A DNA stretch of 34,224 bases from Firmicutes bacterium UBA5486 (GTDB lineage Bacteria > Bacillota > UBA4882 > UBA10575): assembly GCA_002427045.1 (NCBI GenBank), contig DIPO01000018.1, positions 1-34,224 of the forward strand, written 5' to 3'. Shown here in pieces: positions 22,531-30,423 of this stretch. The translations under genes and the position numbers were made by a program. Every line of letters begins with the position of its first letter. The stretch's first letter is position 1. The notes below the pieces were generated by a model, which saw nothing but the letters and a program-made list of their open reading frames with translations, had not been told where the DNA came from and ran no database searches.

Positions 22531-23472
22531 ATGGGTTACTTACCCGGAAAAATATTATCCTTCTTCTTTACAATGTGGTTGGTATCACTTATTACGTTTG
22601 CTGTATTTCAGATTATTCCTGGGAATCCGGCACTAATAATCTTGGGAGCAGAGGCTGAGCCGGAACAAGTCGTTGCTCTGGAAAGAGAACTTGGTTTAGA
22701 TCAGCCTTTATCAAAACGGTATCTCAGTTGGTTGAAAGGGTTATGTCGAGGGGATTTAGGAAATTCGCTTCGCTTTTCGCAACCAGTTAAGAATCTGCTT
22801 GTTAGTAGTCTGAAAGTGACATTACCGATGGCGGGAATGGCTTTAGTAATAGTTATTTTTCTCGGCATTCCGCTCGGTATCTATACAGGAAGATATAATC
22901 AGCAAAAGCGAGGGTTTATCCCGGCTACTTTGGTACGGTTAGGAATAGCAATGCCTTCGTTTTGGTTGGGGATCCTACTAATGCTAGCTTTTGCCCGCCT
23001 AATTAAGTGTTTTACTCCGGGAGCTTTTGTTCCCTGGGAAGAAAACTGGGCAAAAGCTTTATTTTCTTTGTTTCCACCAGCTTTAGCAGTTGCTCTTCCA
23101 AGGGTTGCTATACTAGCCCGCTATGTCCGGACTGCTTTTTTAGAAGAGAAAGAGGCTGATTATATTAGAACTGCTTATGCTAAAGGATTAAAAAATAAAA
23201 CTGTTTTATACAAACACTTATTAAAAAATATTCTTATTTCCATCACAACAATTATTGGTTTGATTCTTACTGATGTGTTGGGTGGAAGCATAATTATCGA
23301 AAATGTTTTTGCCATACCCGGAGTTGGAAGGTTATTGGTTTCCGCTATAAGTTACAGAGATTTCCCATTATTGCAAGGGATTGCTCTTTATCTGGCGGGA
23401 GTAGTAGTGTTTATTAATTTTATTGTGGATTTTCTTTATTGTATTATAGATCCCAGGATTCGCATAAGCTGA
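22531..23472 (+). CDS. ABC transporter permease, DppB/OppB type
   Basis: Inner-membrane permease of 313 aa with six hydrophobic segments. N-terminal YLPGKILSFFFTMWLVSLITFAVF and IIPGNPALIILG are typical of DppB. The cytoplasmic EAA loop that docks the ATPase reads EADYIRTAYAKGLKNKTVLYKHLLKN (split by helix ends). The ATG at 22531 follows AAAGGTGA by 5 bp; a GTG at 22522 overlaps that site. It is 18 bp after the binding-protein gene. A 50-bp hairpin-forming spacer separates it from the second permease. Confidence 0.93.
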   Translation: MGYLPGKILSFFFTMWLVSLITFAVFQIIPGNPALIILGAEAEPEQVVALERELGLDQPLSKRYLSWLKGLCRGDLGNSLRFSQPVKNLLVSSLKVTLPMAGMALVIVIFLGIPLGIYTGRYNQQKRGFIPATLVRLGIAMPSFWLGILLMLAFARLIKCFTPGAFVPWEENWAKALFSLFPPALAVALPRVAILARYVRTAFLEEKEADYIRTAYAKGLKNKTVLYKHLLKNILISITTIIGLILTDVLGGSIIIENVFAIPGVGRLLVSAISYRDFPLLQGIALYLAGVVVFINFIVDFLYCIIDPRIRIS

Positions 23473-23493
23473 GGATCATCAATATATCTTGAC

Positions 23494-23543
23494 TTCTGCT
23501 TAAAGGTGCATCTGTGAATTATTAATCACGTAGATAAGCAGAA
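23494..23543 (+). other. Intercistronic hairpin between the two Dpp-type permease genes
   Basis: TTCTGCTTA (23494-23502) pairs perfectly with TAAGCAGAA (23535-23543). Nested inside are GTGA...TCAC and flanking AGAT/ATCT pairings around an AT-rich loop. There is no T-tract. It may adjust the relative expression or stability of the two halves of the transcript. Confidence 0.65.
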
Positions 23544-23596
23544 ACAGTAAAATGAGTAATGGGTACCAATCTATGAGTTTAAAGATAGGTGAGACC

Positions 23597-24406
23597 ATGA
23601 AAAAAAAAGTGAGTACAAATTTAATTTTAGGTTGTTTTATTGTAGTATTCTTTTTCTTCGTTATGTTTGTTAGTTTTGTTTACACTCCTTATGATGCTAA
23701 TCAGATGCGAAGTGAGGATCGTTTTCATCCTCCTGGAAAACGCTATTTATTTGGTACAGATAATTTTGGTCGTGATATTTTTAGTCGGATTATGAAAGGG
23801 ACTGAAACTGCTTTTTTAGTAGGAACGATTTCTATAAGCATGGGGATGTTAATTGGAGTATTTTTAGGAGCTTTAAGCGGTTATTATGGCGGTTGGTTTG
23901 ATCGGATTATCATGAAAATTAACGAAACCTTACAGGCCTTTCCCGGAATTTTATTGGCTTTGATGATAGTTGCGGTCTTCGGACCTGGGACTATTAATAC
24001 AATAGTTGCATTATCTATTACTGCTGTTCCTGGTTTTATTAGGATTACACGGAGTGGATTTTTGCAATTCAGGGAATATAATTTTGTGGAAGCGGCTAGA
24101 GCATTGGGGTTTGGATCGTCAAGAATTATGTTTAAACATATTCTTCCCAACCTTTTCCCTACTTTAGTTGTGGCAGTTTCTAATGGATTTGCTGGTACTT
24201 TACTGGCAGAAGCGGGTTTGAGTTATTTGGGGCTAGGTGTTCAACCACCCGATCCGAGCTGGGGTAGGATGTTACATGAAGCCCAGAGTTATCTTTTTAG
24301 TGCTCCCTGGTATAGTCTGGCGCCTGGTTTTGCCCTGCTTCTTCTAATTTTAGGCTTTAACTTTTTAAGTGACGGAATCCGGGATTTGATTGATCCTAAA
24401 TATTAG
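23597..24406 (+). CDS. ABC transporter permease, DppC/OppC type
   Basis: Second permease, 269 aa. It has the DppC N-terminal helix, the periplasmic FHPPGKRYLFGTDNFGRDIF landmark (about residues 42-61) and the EAA loop ending in FVEAARALGFGSSRIMFKHILPN. The tail LAEAGLSYLGLGVQPPDPSWGRML is also diagnostic. The ATG at 23597 is chosen because AGGTGAG lies 3-9 bp upstream; in-frame ATGs at 23552 and 23573 lack such a site. No dppD or dppF ATPase gene follows: a terminator comes instead, so ATPases must be encoded elsewhere. Confidence 0.93.
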   Translation: MKKKVSTNLILGCFIVVFFFFVMFVSFVYTPYDANQMRSEDRFHPPGKRYLFGTDNFGRDIFSRIMKGTETAFLVGTISISMGMLIGVFLGALSGYYGGWFDRIIMKINETLQAFPGILLALMIVAVFGPGTINTIVALSITAVPGFIRITRSGFLQFREYNFVEAARALGFGSSRIMFKHILPNLFPTLVVAVSNGFAGTLLAEAGLSYLGLGVQPPDPSWGRMLHEAQSYLFSAPWYSLAPGFALLLLILGFNFLSDGIRDLIDPKY

Positions 24407-24422
24407 TAAAGTTACCATTGTA

Positions 24423-24455
24423 AACAACAGGGAAATACTTAACCCGTTGTTTTTA
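24423..24455 (+). terminator. Rho-independent terminator after the Dpp-type operon
   Basis: AACAAC(A)GGG (24423-24432) pairs with CCCGTTGTT (24443-24451), with one bulged A, followed by a T run. It ends the transporter operon 17 bp after the last stop. Confidence 0.8.
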
Positions 24456-24564
24456 TGATGCAATCAAACTAATATGGGTAGAACCAAAGCCAAAAAGTAA
24501 GGTTAGTAGCAGCCTTGTTAATCAGCTAAGTAACTTTAGTACTTTTTCCGAAAATAAAGGGATT

Positions 24565-24578
24565 TTGCGTAAAATATC
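24565..24578 (+). promoter_or_regulatory. Candidate LacI-family operator, copy 1 (upstream of lacI-type gene)
   Basis: TTGCGTAAAATATC, identical over 14 bp to 25731-25744. It lies 47-60 bp upstream of the regulator start and next to a TATAAT at 24582-24587, placing it in the promoter. I found no other copy in the window. Confidence 0.5.
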
Positions 24579-24624
24579 AAATATAATAATTAGAGTAAAC
24601 TCTTAAGAGAAAGGATTTGGTATT

Positions 24625-25656
24625 TTGGCTGTTACCATACATGATGTAGCCCGGGAAGCAGGAGTTTCTCTTTCTACAGTTTCCAGGGTATTTAATAATA
24701 AAGGGAACATATCTAATGAAACTAAAGAGAAAGTTATTGCTGTTGCCGCAAGATTGGGTTACCGTCCACGTTCTTATAAAAAACAGGAGAGCACTGCTAA
24801 GAAAAATATTGGAATTATTTTCAGTAAACGATTAAGTAGTTTAATCCTTGATCCCTTTTATGGTCAGGTGATGGCTGGAGTAGAGGATGTTTTAGTACCC
24901 CATAACTATAAATTGTTTTTCCAGACGATTTCGGGGAAAACTAGTGATGATTTAGCAGTTATTGACGGACTAATTAAGGATGAAAAAATAGCAGGTTTAA
25001 TCTTGACAGGATATGATATTGAACGAGAAATAATCTTGAAGATTAAAAAGAGTAATATTCCCTTGGTGTTGGCTGATAATGAGCTATGGGATGAAAATAT
25101 AGATTGTGTTGTAAATGATAATCTAGCAGGGACACGTAAAATAGTTAATCATTTAATTGAACTTGGCCACCAAAAAATAGCTTTTTGTGGAGGGCCTTTG
25201 AGTCATCTTTCTTTAAAGGAAAGATATCAAGGTTATAAACAAGCTCTTAAGGAGGCTGGATTAAGGAAAAAGGAAGAGTGGGTATATTTTTGTGAACCTA
25301 CCTTTAATATCGAAGATGGTTATGAGGCTGCTATGAATATTTTTGCTAGTGCATCCCAAGTACCTACAGCCGTCTTTGCGGCGAATGATACGATCGCTTT
25401 AGGTGTAATGAAGGCAATTAAAGAGTTAGGATACAGTATTCCAGAAGAACTTTCGGTAGCTGGCTTTGATGATATTCAATTGGCTGAACATACTGTCCCG
25501 ACTTTAACTACCGTAAGAATTTTTAAAAATGAAATGGGGGCTTTAGCTGGAAAAAGACTACACGAATTAATTGAGGGAATTAATCCCAAACCCATGAAAT
25601 TAGTTATGTCTGTAGATCTAGTTATCCGTGAATCTACGGCTCTTTGCAAAAGCTAA
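24625..25656 (+). CDS. LacI-family transcriptional regulator
   Basis: Sugar-responsive DNA-binding protein of 343 aa. The N-terminal helix-turn-helix is textbook: TIHDVAREAGVSLSTVSRVF at residues 3-22, with the hinge-helix region near LGYRPRSYKK. A periplasmic-binding-type effector domain follows (NIGIIFSKRL, GLILTGYDIE, FAANDTIALGVMKAI, LSVAGFDDI). The TTG start at 24625 has AAGGA 9 bp upstream and gives the usual VTIHDVA beginning. Given the downstream GH130, DUF1861, sugar importer and GH2 genes, it probably controls the mannoside locus, with a manno-sugar as inducer (inference). The gene has its own terminator. Confidence 0.93.
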   Translation: MAVTIHDVAREAGVSLSTVSRVFNNKGNISNETKEKVIAVAARLGYRPRSYKKQESTAKKNIGIIFSKRLSSLILDPFYGQVMAGVEDVLVPHNYKLFFQTISGKTSDDLAVIDGLIKDEKIAGLILTGYDIEREIILKIKKSNIPLVLADNELWDENIDCVVNDNLAGTRKIVNHLIELGHQKIAFCGGPLSHLSLKERYQGYKQALKEAGLRKKEEWVYFCEPTFNIEDGYEAAMNIFASASQVPTAVFAANDTIALGVMKAIKELGYSIPEELSVAGFDDIQLAEHTVPTLTTVRIFKNEMGALAGKRLHELIEGINPKPMKLVMSVDLVIRESTALCKS

Positions 25657-25689
25657 GAAAGAATTAAAAGCTTAATATATTTACTTCAA

Positions 25690-25713
25690 CCCTACAAATA
25701 GGGCTTTTTTTTT
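25690..25713 (+). terminator. Rho-independent terminator after the LacI-type gene
   Basis: CCCTA (25690-25694), CAAA loop, TAGGG (25699-25703), then C and T9. Confidence 0.8.
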
Positions 25714-25744
25714 GCAAAAAATCATAATTGTTGCGTAAAATATC
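25712..25744 (+). promoter_or_regulatory. Probable promoter of the mannoside operon with candidate operator copy 2
   Basis: TTGCAA (25712-25717), 18 bp, then TAAAAT (25736-25741). The -10 lies inside TTGCGTAAAATATC (25731-25744), the 14-bp motif also found before the lacI-type gene. In this copy the core reads CGTAAAATATCG, with CG at both ends. A repressor here would directly cover the -10. Confidence 0.5.
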
Positions 25745-25850
25745 GTATTATAAAAATAATTTTCATAAAATAAGGAGGAAATTATTAAAAAGACCAGAAT
25801 ATATTTTTATTAAGGTATTGGCTTCAACCTAAAGATATTGAGGTGAGATG

Positions 25851-26780
25851 ATGTTGAAATTGAAAAGACTAACTAATGAACCTGTTTTAAAACCAATTAA
25901 GGAACACAAATGGGAAAGTAAAGCAGTTTTTAATGCAGCTGTAGTACGTGAGAATGAGGTTATTTATCTTTTTTACCGAGCTTCAGATAATGTTTTTATG
26001 CTAGGAGGGGACAAACCGGATCCAGCTGATAAATTTAATTCTGTTATTGGCTGTGCAGTCAGTACTGATGGTATTAATTTTAATCGATTGATTGAACCAG
26101 TATTTACGGGGGAAACACCTCAGGAAAACTGGGGGGTAGAAGATCCTAGGATTACAAAGATCGATGATATCTATTACATGCTATATATTGGATTTGGAGG
26201 TAAAAGATGGGATGATATACGTATCTGCCTGGCTACCTCTAAAAATATGATCAAATGGGAACGTCAGGGAGTTGTCTTAGATGAACCGAATAAAGATGCA
26301 GCTCTTTTTCCCGAAAAAATAAATGGAAAATATGTTTTATTACATAGAAGGGTTCCTGATATCTGGTTAGCTTTCTCTGACGATCTGGTTAAATGGGATA
26401 ATCATCAAATTATTATGAAACCACGCCCCAATAGTTGGGAGGAGCAAAAGATTGGTATTGCCGGCCCTCCAATTAAAATGGAGGAAGGCTGGCTTTTAAT
26501 CTACCATGGTGTTGATCATCAGAATATCTACCGGCTTGGCCTGGCGGTATTAGATTTGGAGGATCCGACAAAAGTTGTATATCGCCAGGAAGAACCGGTA
26601 TTAGAACCGAAGCTGAATTGGGAAAAAAATGGTTTAGTTCCAAATGTGGTTTTTAGCTGTGGGGCTGTAGAAATGGAAGAAGAGATTTATATTTATTATG
26701 GTGGCGCTGATACTGTAATTGGAGTGGCTAGTTTAGATAAAAAAGAACTTAAAAAAGAGTTAAAAACGATTTTAAAATAA
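25851..26780 (+). CDS. GH130 family beta-mannoside phosphorylase
   Basis: Five-bladed beta-propeller enzyme of family GH130, which splits beta-mannosides with phosphate to give alpha-mannose 1-phosphate. Signatures are FYRASD (about residues 41-46), the catalytic-acid segment GVEDPRI with Asp98, LLHRRVPDIWLAFS with the Arg pair 166-167 and IYHG with His219. The Arg and His are the type of residues that hold phosphate in the phosphorylases, so phosphorolysis is favoured over hydrolysis. There is no signal peptide, so it acts in the cytoplasm. Exact specificity (mannosyl-glucose, mannobiose or mannosyl-GlcNAc) cannot be set. ATG at 25848, ATG at 25851 and TTG at 25854 are all possible; 25851 gives the best spacing to AGGTG. 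Confidence 0.88.
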   Translation: MLKLKRLTNEPVLKPIKEHKWESKAVFNAAVVRENEVIYLFYRASDNVFMLGGDKPDPADKFNSVIGCAVSTDGINFNRLIEPVFTGETPQENWGVEDPRITKIDDIYYMLYIGFGGKRWDDIRICLATSKNMIKWERQGVVLDEPNKDAALFPEKINGKYVLLHRRVPDIWLAFSDDLVKWDNHQIIMKPRPNSWEEQKIGIAGPPIKMEEGWLLIYHGVDHQNIYRLGLAVLDLEDPTKVVYRQEEPVLEPKLNWEKNGLVPNVVFSCGAVEMEEEIYIYYGGADTVIGVASLDKKELKKELKTILK

Positions 26781-26802
26781 CTTTATGAAGGAGAGTATTA
26801 AG

Positions 26803-27768
26803 TTGATTTCCGGAAAAAAAGAAAGCTGTAAAAAACTACTAGCAGATTATAAAGGAAAAAAGCTAAATCATTATGGAGAAAAATTGGAGTTTGGTGGTGT
26901 AGGAAATAAAGATGTCTATAATATTACGGCTCCTTTTGAAGATAGAGGAGAGTTGATTATTGCCGGGCGGGTTGAAGAAAGGGATAGTGAAGAATCGGAA
27001 GTTGTATTTTTTATTGAAAGGGAAGGTAAATGGTTTCCTAAAGCTGGTGCTCCGGTCTTTAGCCTGCAAGACCCTTTTATAAGCCGGATCAAGGGGGAAC
27101 TTATTTTTGGGGGAGTTGAAATATTTCCCCATGATGAATTGGAAGGATATTTAAGCTGGCGAACTATATTTTACCGGGGCCAAGATCTTGGTAGTTTGCA
27201 GGAGTTCTCCCGAGGCCCCGATGGTATGAAAGATATCCGTTTGGTAGAATTATCTGATGGAAAAATAGGTGTTTTTACCAGGCCTCAAGGAAAAGTCGGC
27301 GGACGGGGCTCTATTGGTTATATAAAAATAGATTCTCTGGAAGATTTGAAGATTAGTACTATAGAAGAAGCTAGGCTTTTAAATCAGTTTCTACCTGATG
27401 AATGGGGTGGAGCCAATGAAGCCCACCTGTTAGATAAAGGTCTGTTAGGTGTCTTGGGACATATCGCCTATTACGGAAAAAATAAATCTAGGCATTATTA
27501 CCCTATGGTCTTTGCCTTTGACCCAGAAACAGAAAAAGCTGGTAGTATTGAGATTATTGCTTGCCGGGATGATTTTCCGGAGGGGCAGGCTAAAACCCAG
27601 AAGCTAATAGATGTTCTTTTTAGTGGTGGTTTATGTAGGAGAAATGATGGTGCTGCTACACTCTATGTTGGGGTTAGTGATGCGGAAGCCCATCGGATTA
27701 CTATCCCAGATCCATTTCTAAAGTATGAAATGATTGAAAAAAACAACAAAAATAGTATAACTAGTTAA
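26803..27768 (+). CDS. DUF1861 family protein, GH130-associated
   Basis: A 321-aa cytoplasmic protein of the DUF1861 family. Diagnostic blocks are VYNITAPF, AGRVEERDSE, FSLQDPFISRIKGELIFGGVE, GPDGMKDIRLVEL, GVFTRPQGKVGGRG, EWGGANEAHLL, GVLGHIAYY and YVGVSDAEAHR. The strand-rich pattern and neighbouring GH130 gene suggest a related beta-propeller acting on mannosides, but I know of no firm activity. The TTG start at 26803 is preferred because AAGGAG lies 9 bp upstream; an ATG at 26785 would put that site inside the gene and add six residues. It is 22 bp after GH130, in the same operon. Confidence 0.85.
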   Translation: MISGKKESCKKLLADYKGKKLNHYGEKLEFGGVGNKDVYNITAPFEDRGELIIAGRVEERDSEESEVVFFIEREGKWFPKAGAPVFSLQDPFISRIKGELIFGGVEIFPHDELEGYLSWRTIFYRGQDLGSLQEFSRGPDGMKDIRLVELSDGKIGVFTRPQGKVGGRGSIGYIKIDSLEDLKISTIEEARLLNQFLPDEWGGANEAHLLDKGLLGVLGHIAYYGKNKSRHYYPMVFAFDPETEKAGSIEIIACRDDFPEGQAKTQKLIDVLFSGGLCRRNDGAATLYVGVSDAEAHRITIPDPFLKYEMIEKNNKNSITS

Positions 27769-28058
27769 TGGAGATTAATGATATCTACAGATGCCACGAA
27801 TCAAAATAGTCTATTGATAGTAGCAATGACAAAAAGTTTATTAGGGTCATGGTTTACTTTTTTCACAGAAGAACCTTGAGAGGAGAGTGATGCTTAAAAA
27901 AATCAATTAATAATAAGGGGGTGATTTTTGAATAAAGAAATAACATAATTATCTATGGCTTATTCCAAATTTAATAAGCTTAAGCCAAACCTACATAGGA
28001 TGGTAAATCAAATTGATATTAAGGTGAATGAATTGAGAGGATTAATGAAAGGGGATTT
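27769..28058 (+). other. Gene-poor spacer before the CUT1 transporter, with an inverted repeat and tiny ORFs
   Basis: No clear gene is seen in these 290 bp. A perfect inverted repeat, GCTTATT (27958-27964) and AATAAGC (27973-27979), lies about 85 bp before the binding-protein gene. A 33-codon ORF runs from the ATG at 27778 to a TGA, with GGAG 5 bp upstream; it has a hydrophobic middle but no recognised family. Two six-codon ORFs (ATG at about 27890 and a TTG near 27929) follow GAGAGGAGAG and GGGGGTG. These may be decayed gene pieces or a regulatory leader. No strong promoter or terminator was found. Confidence 0.4.
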
Positions 28059-29342
28059 ATGTTGATGAAAAAGAAACTTGTTGGGTTTCTATTTATTATT
28101 CTGGTTGTTTCGCTCCTGATGTCTACGTGTTTAGGGGCACAAAAAAAGAAGGTTACAATCCGTTTTGCTACTTGGGCAGGTACGGATGAAGCGAAAGAAC
28201 TCCAAGAAATTATTGATCAACTAAATGCAAAATCTCAGCAGTACATTATTGAACAGGATTCAAATCCTGCAGACTATGATACAAGATTATTAACACAGTT
28301 ATCTGGACGCGGTGGGCCGGATCTTTTTTGGGTTAGTTCCCAGAGAGCAGCACAACTTTCAGCAAAGGGAGTTATGCTTGATATAACAAAGATGTTAGCT
28401 TCATCAAAACATGAGGCAGCCAATATTGCAGATTATTTTGAAGCATCATTGGAACCATTTAAAGTAAAAGAACGGATCTATGGATTACCATGGATTGAAC
28501 AACCGGTAGTGCTTTATGTAAACAGAGATTTATTTGATAAGGCAAATGTTACGATCCCAAAGGGGAATTGGGATTGGGATAAATTTTTAGAGGTAGCACA
28601 AAAGCTTACTATAGATAATTCGGGGAAAAACGCTGGAGAAAAAGGCTTTAATAAGTCTGCGATTAAGCAATGGGGATTCACAGTAAATGGTTGGCCTCCG
28701 GCACAGATCTTTGTATGGCAAAGTGGCGGAGATATTATAGCTCCAGATTTTAGCTGTTCGCCTATTGATACACCGGAAGCTATTAGAGGATTCAAGTTTT
28801 ATGCTGATTTAATTAATAGCCCTATGGTACCCTCGCAACAAACGATCAGAGATCGCGGGTTTGATACCATGTTTAGGAATCAGCAAGTTGCAATGTTTAT
28901 GGGAGGAGCAGCTGATAATCTAGAAAACAGGGTTGATTTCAGATGCGAAGTAATTGAAGTACCAATGGGCCCAACCGGTATAAAGTCAACTTTCGCAGAT
29001 GTTTTGGGGATGGGAATTAACTCAAAAACGAAGAATCCTAAAGCTGCTTTTGAAGCTCTTCTTGATTTAACTAGTGCTATCCATCAATGGAAGGTTATGC
29101 CTCCGCGAAAATCATTAGCAACTTTGGAGACAATGAATAAATTACATCCGGAAAGAAGTCAAGCAATGCAGAATATCATTAATTCATTGGCATATGCACA
29201 ACCATACAGATATTTTGAAAACTATCCTGATTGGGATAACATTTTCTGGACACAGTTGATGGATCCGATAGTAAACAATCAAGGGGATCCGGAAGAGCTT
29301 ATTACTATAGTAAAACCGCTATTGGATGAGAAATTAAAATAG
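28059..29342 (+). CDS. Family 1 extracellular sugar-binding protein (CUT1 ABC transporter)
   Basis: Substrate-binding protein of a carbohydrate importer, 427 aa. A signal peptide occupies about residues 3-26 (KKKLVGFLFIILVVSLLMST), followed by Cys; the box MSTC is a poor lipobox, so lipid anchoring is uncertain. The mature part has the SBP_bac_1 pattern: ATWAGTDEAKELQEIIDQ, then GPDLFWVS, GLPWIEQPVVLYVN and WDKFLEVAQKLT. Starts at 28059 (ATG) or 28065 (ATG) are both compatible with AAAGGGG. The mannosidase genes around it suggest beta-manno-oligosaccharides as ligand (inference). A strong hairpin follows before the permease genes. Confidence 0.9.
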   Translation: MLMKKKLVGFLFIILVVSLLMSTCLGAQKKKVTIRFATWAGTDEAKELQEIIDQLNAKSQQYIIEQDSNPADYDTRLLTQLSGRGGPDLFWVSSQRAAQLSAKGVMLDITKMLASSKHEAANIADYFEASLEPFKVKERIYGLPWIEQPVVLYVNRDLFDKANVTIPKGNWDWDKFLEVAQKLTIDNSGKNAGEKGFNKSAIKQWGFTVNGWPPAQIFVWQSGGDIIAPDFSCSPIDTPEAIRGFKFYADLINSPMVPSQQTIRDRGFDTMFRNQQVAMFMGGAADNLENRVDFRCEVIEVPMGPTGIKSTFADVLGMGINSKTKNPKAAFEALLDLTSAIHQWKVMPPRKSLATLETMNKLHPERSQAMQNIINSLAYAQPYRYFENYPDWDNIFWTQLMDPIVNNQGDPEELITIVKPLLDEKLK

Positions 29343-29359
29343 CCAATAAATAACGGGAA

Positions 29360-29394
29360 CAACATAAAAGAGGATAAACTCCTCTTTTATGTTG
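29360..29394 (+). other. Strong intercistronic hairpin after the sugar-binding protein gene
   Basis: CAACATAAAAGAGG (29360-29373) pairs perfectly over 14 bp with CCTCTTTTATGTTG (29381-29394) around ATAAACT. ATTTATTTTT follows, so it can act as a partial terminator or 3' stabiliser. This would keep the binding protein more abundant than the permeases, as is usual in such operons. Confidence 0.85.
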
Positions 29395-29422
29395 ATTTAT
29401 TTTTAGAAAAGGGGGGCTATGA

Positions 29423-30412
29423 ATGGAGCGTTTTGTAGGAACTTTTATACGTTGGCTTATTACACCAGTAGTTTTAGTTTTAATAGCTATAGGAATTTAT
29501 CATCTTTTAAAACGGTTAGGATGGAAACATCGTCAAGCAATGGGCTTATCACTTATCTCACCATGGATTATTGGGTTTCTTTCTTTTATTGCTTTTCCGT
29601 TAGTCAATTCTCTTTTTTTAAGTTTTACGGATTATAATCTTTTTAATAAACCCGAATGGGTTGGATTGAGAAATTATCAATGGCTTTTTACAAAGGACAT
29701 CGAATTTTGGCCGTCAATTAGGCTTACTCTTTCCTATGCAGCTTTAACTTTACCGATCGGGGTACTCGGGTCTTTGATTTTGGCTATGTTGTTAAATAGA
29801 AAAATTAATGGAGTAGGTTTTTTTAGAACGGTTTTTTATCTTCCTGCTATACTGCCTGAGGTTGCAGTAGCCTTGCTGTGGCGATTGTTTTTTAACAGCG
29901 AATCAGGACTTTTAAATTACATACTACGGCCTATTTTTAACTTATTTAATATGGGTAAGCCAAATTGGTTTGGTGATCCAAAATTTGTTCTGCCTGCTTT
30001 TGTAATAATGAGTGTATGGGGTATTTTCGGAACTAATACAGTTGTTTTTTTAGCAGCACTGCAGGGCGTGCCAAGAAGCCTTTACGAAGTAGCTGAATTA
30101 GATGGTGCTAATTTTTTAAAGAAGTTTTTACATATTACAGTTCCGCAAATTTCTCCAATAATATTGTTACAAATTATTATGGGTATGATCGGTGCACTTC
30201 AGGTCTTTACTGTTGCTATGTTTGTTCGCCCGACAAGTGCTGCAGGGAAATTTTTAAATCAACTTGTATATGAAAGAGGATTTACGCAACTGCATATGGG
30301 TGAGGCCTCAGCAATTGCCTGGGTATTGTTTATTATTATTTTATTACTTACGCTTTTGGTATTTAAGACTACACCTGCATGGGTTTATTATGAAGCGGAA
30401 GCCAAAAGATAG
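29423..30412 (+). CDS. Sugar ABC transporter permease, MalF/UgpA type
   Basis: Membrane subunit of the CUT1 importer, 329 aa with about six to seven hydrophobic segments. The cytoplasmic EAA motif that contacts the ATPase is EVAELDGANFLKKFLHITVPQISP. The N-terminal SPWIIGFLSFIAFPLVNSLFLSF block is typical of this permease class. The ATG at 29423 follows AAGGGGGG; an overlapping ATG at 29419 opens a different frame and is not used. The partner permease starts 11 bp after its stop. Confidence 0.94.
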   Translation: MERFVGTFIRWLITPVVLVLIAIGIYHLLKRLGWKHRQAMGLSLISPWIIGFLSFIAFPLVNSLFLSFTDYNLFNKPEWVGLRNYQWLFTKDIEFWPSIRLTLSYAALTLPIGVLGSLILAMLLNRKINGVGFFRTVFYLPAILPEVAVALLWRLFFNSESGLLNYILRPIFNLFNMGKPNWFGDPKFVLPAFVIMSVWGIFGTNTVVFLAALQGVPRSLYEVAELDGANFLKKFLHITVPQISPIILLQIIMGMIGALQVFTVAMFVRPTSAAGKFLNQLVYERGFTQLHMGEASAIAWVLFIIILLLTLLVFKTTPAWVYYEAEAKR

Positions 30413-30423
30413 GAGGGATATTT

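Noticed and set aside
29419..29637. A 72-codon + strand frame starting 4 bp before the MalF-type permease
   Set aside because: It overlaps the permease in another frame; the permease frame carries the EAA motif and full-length similarity.
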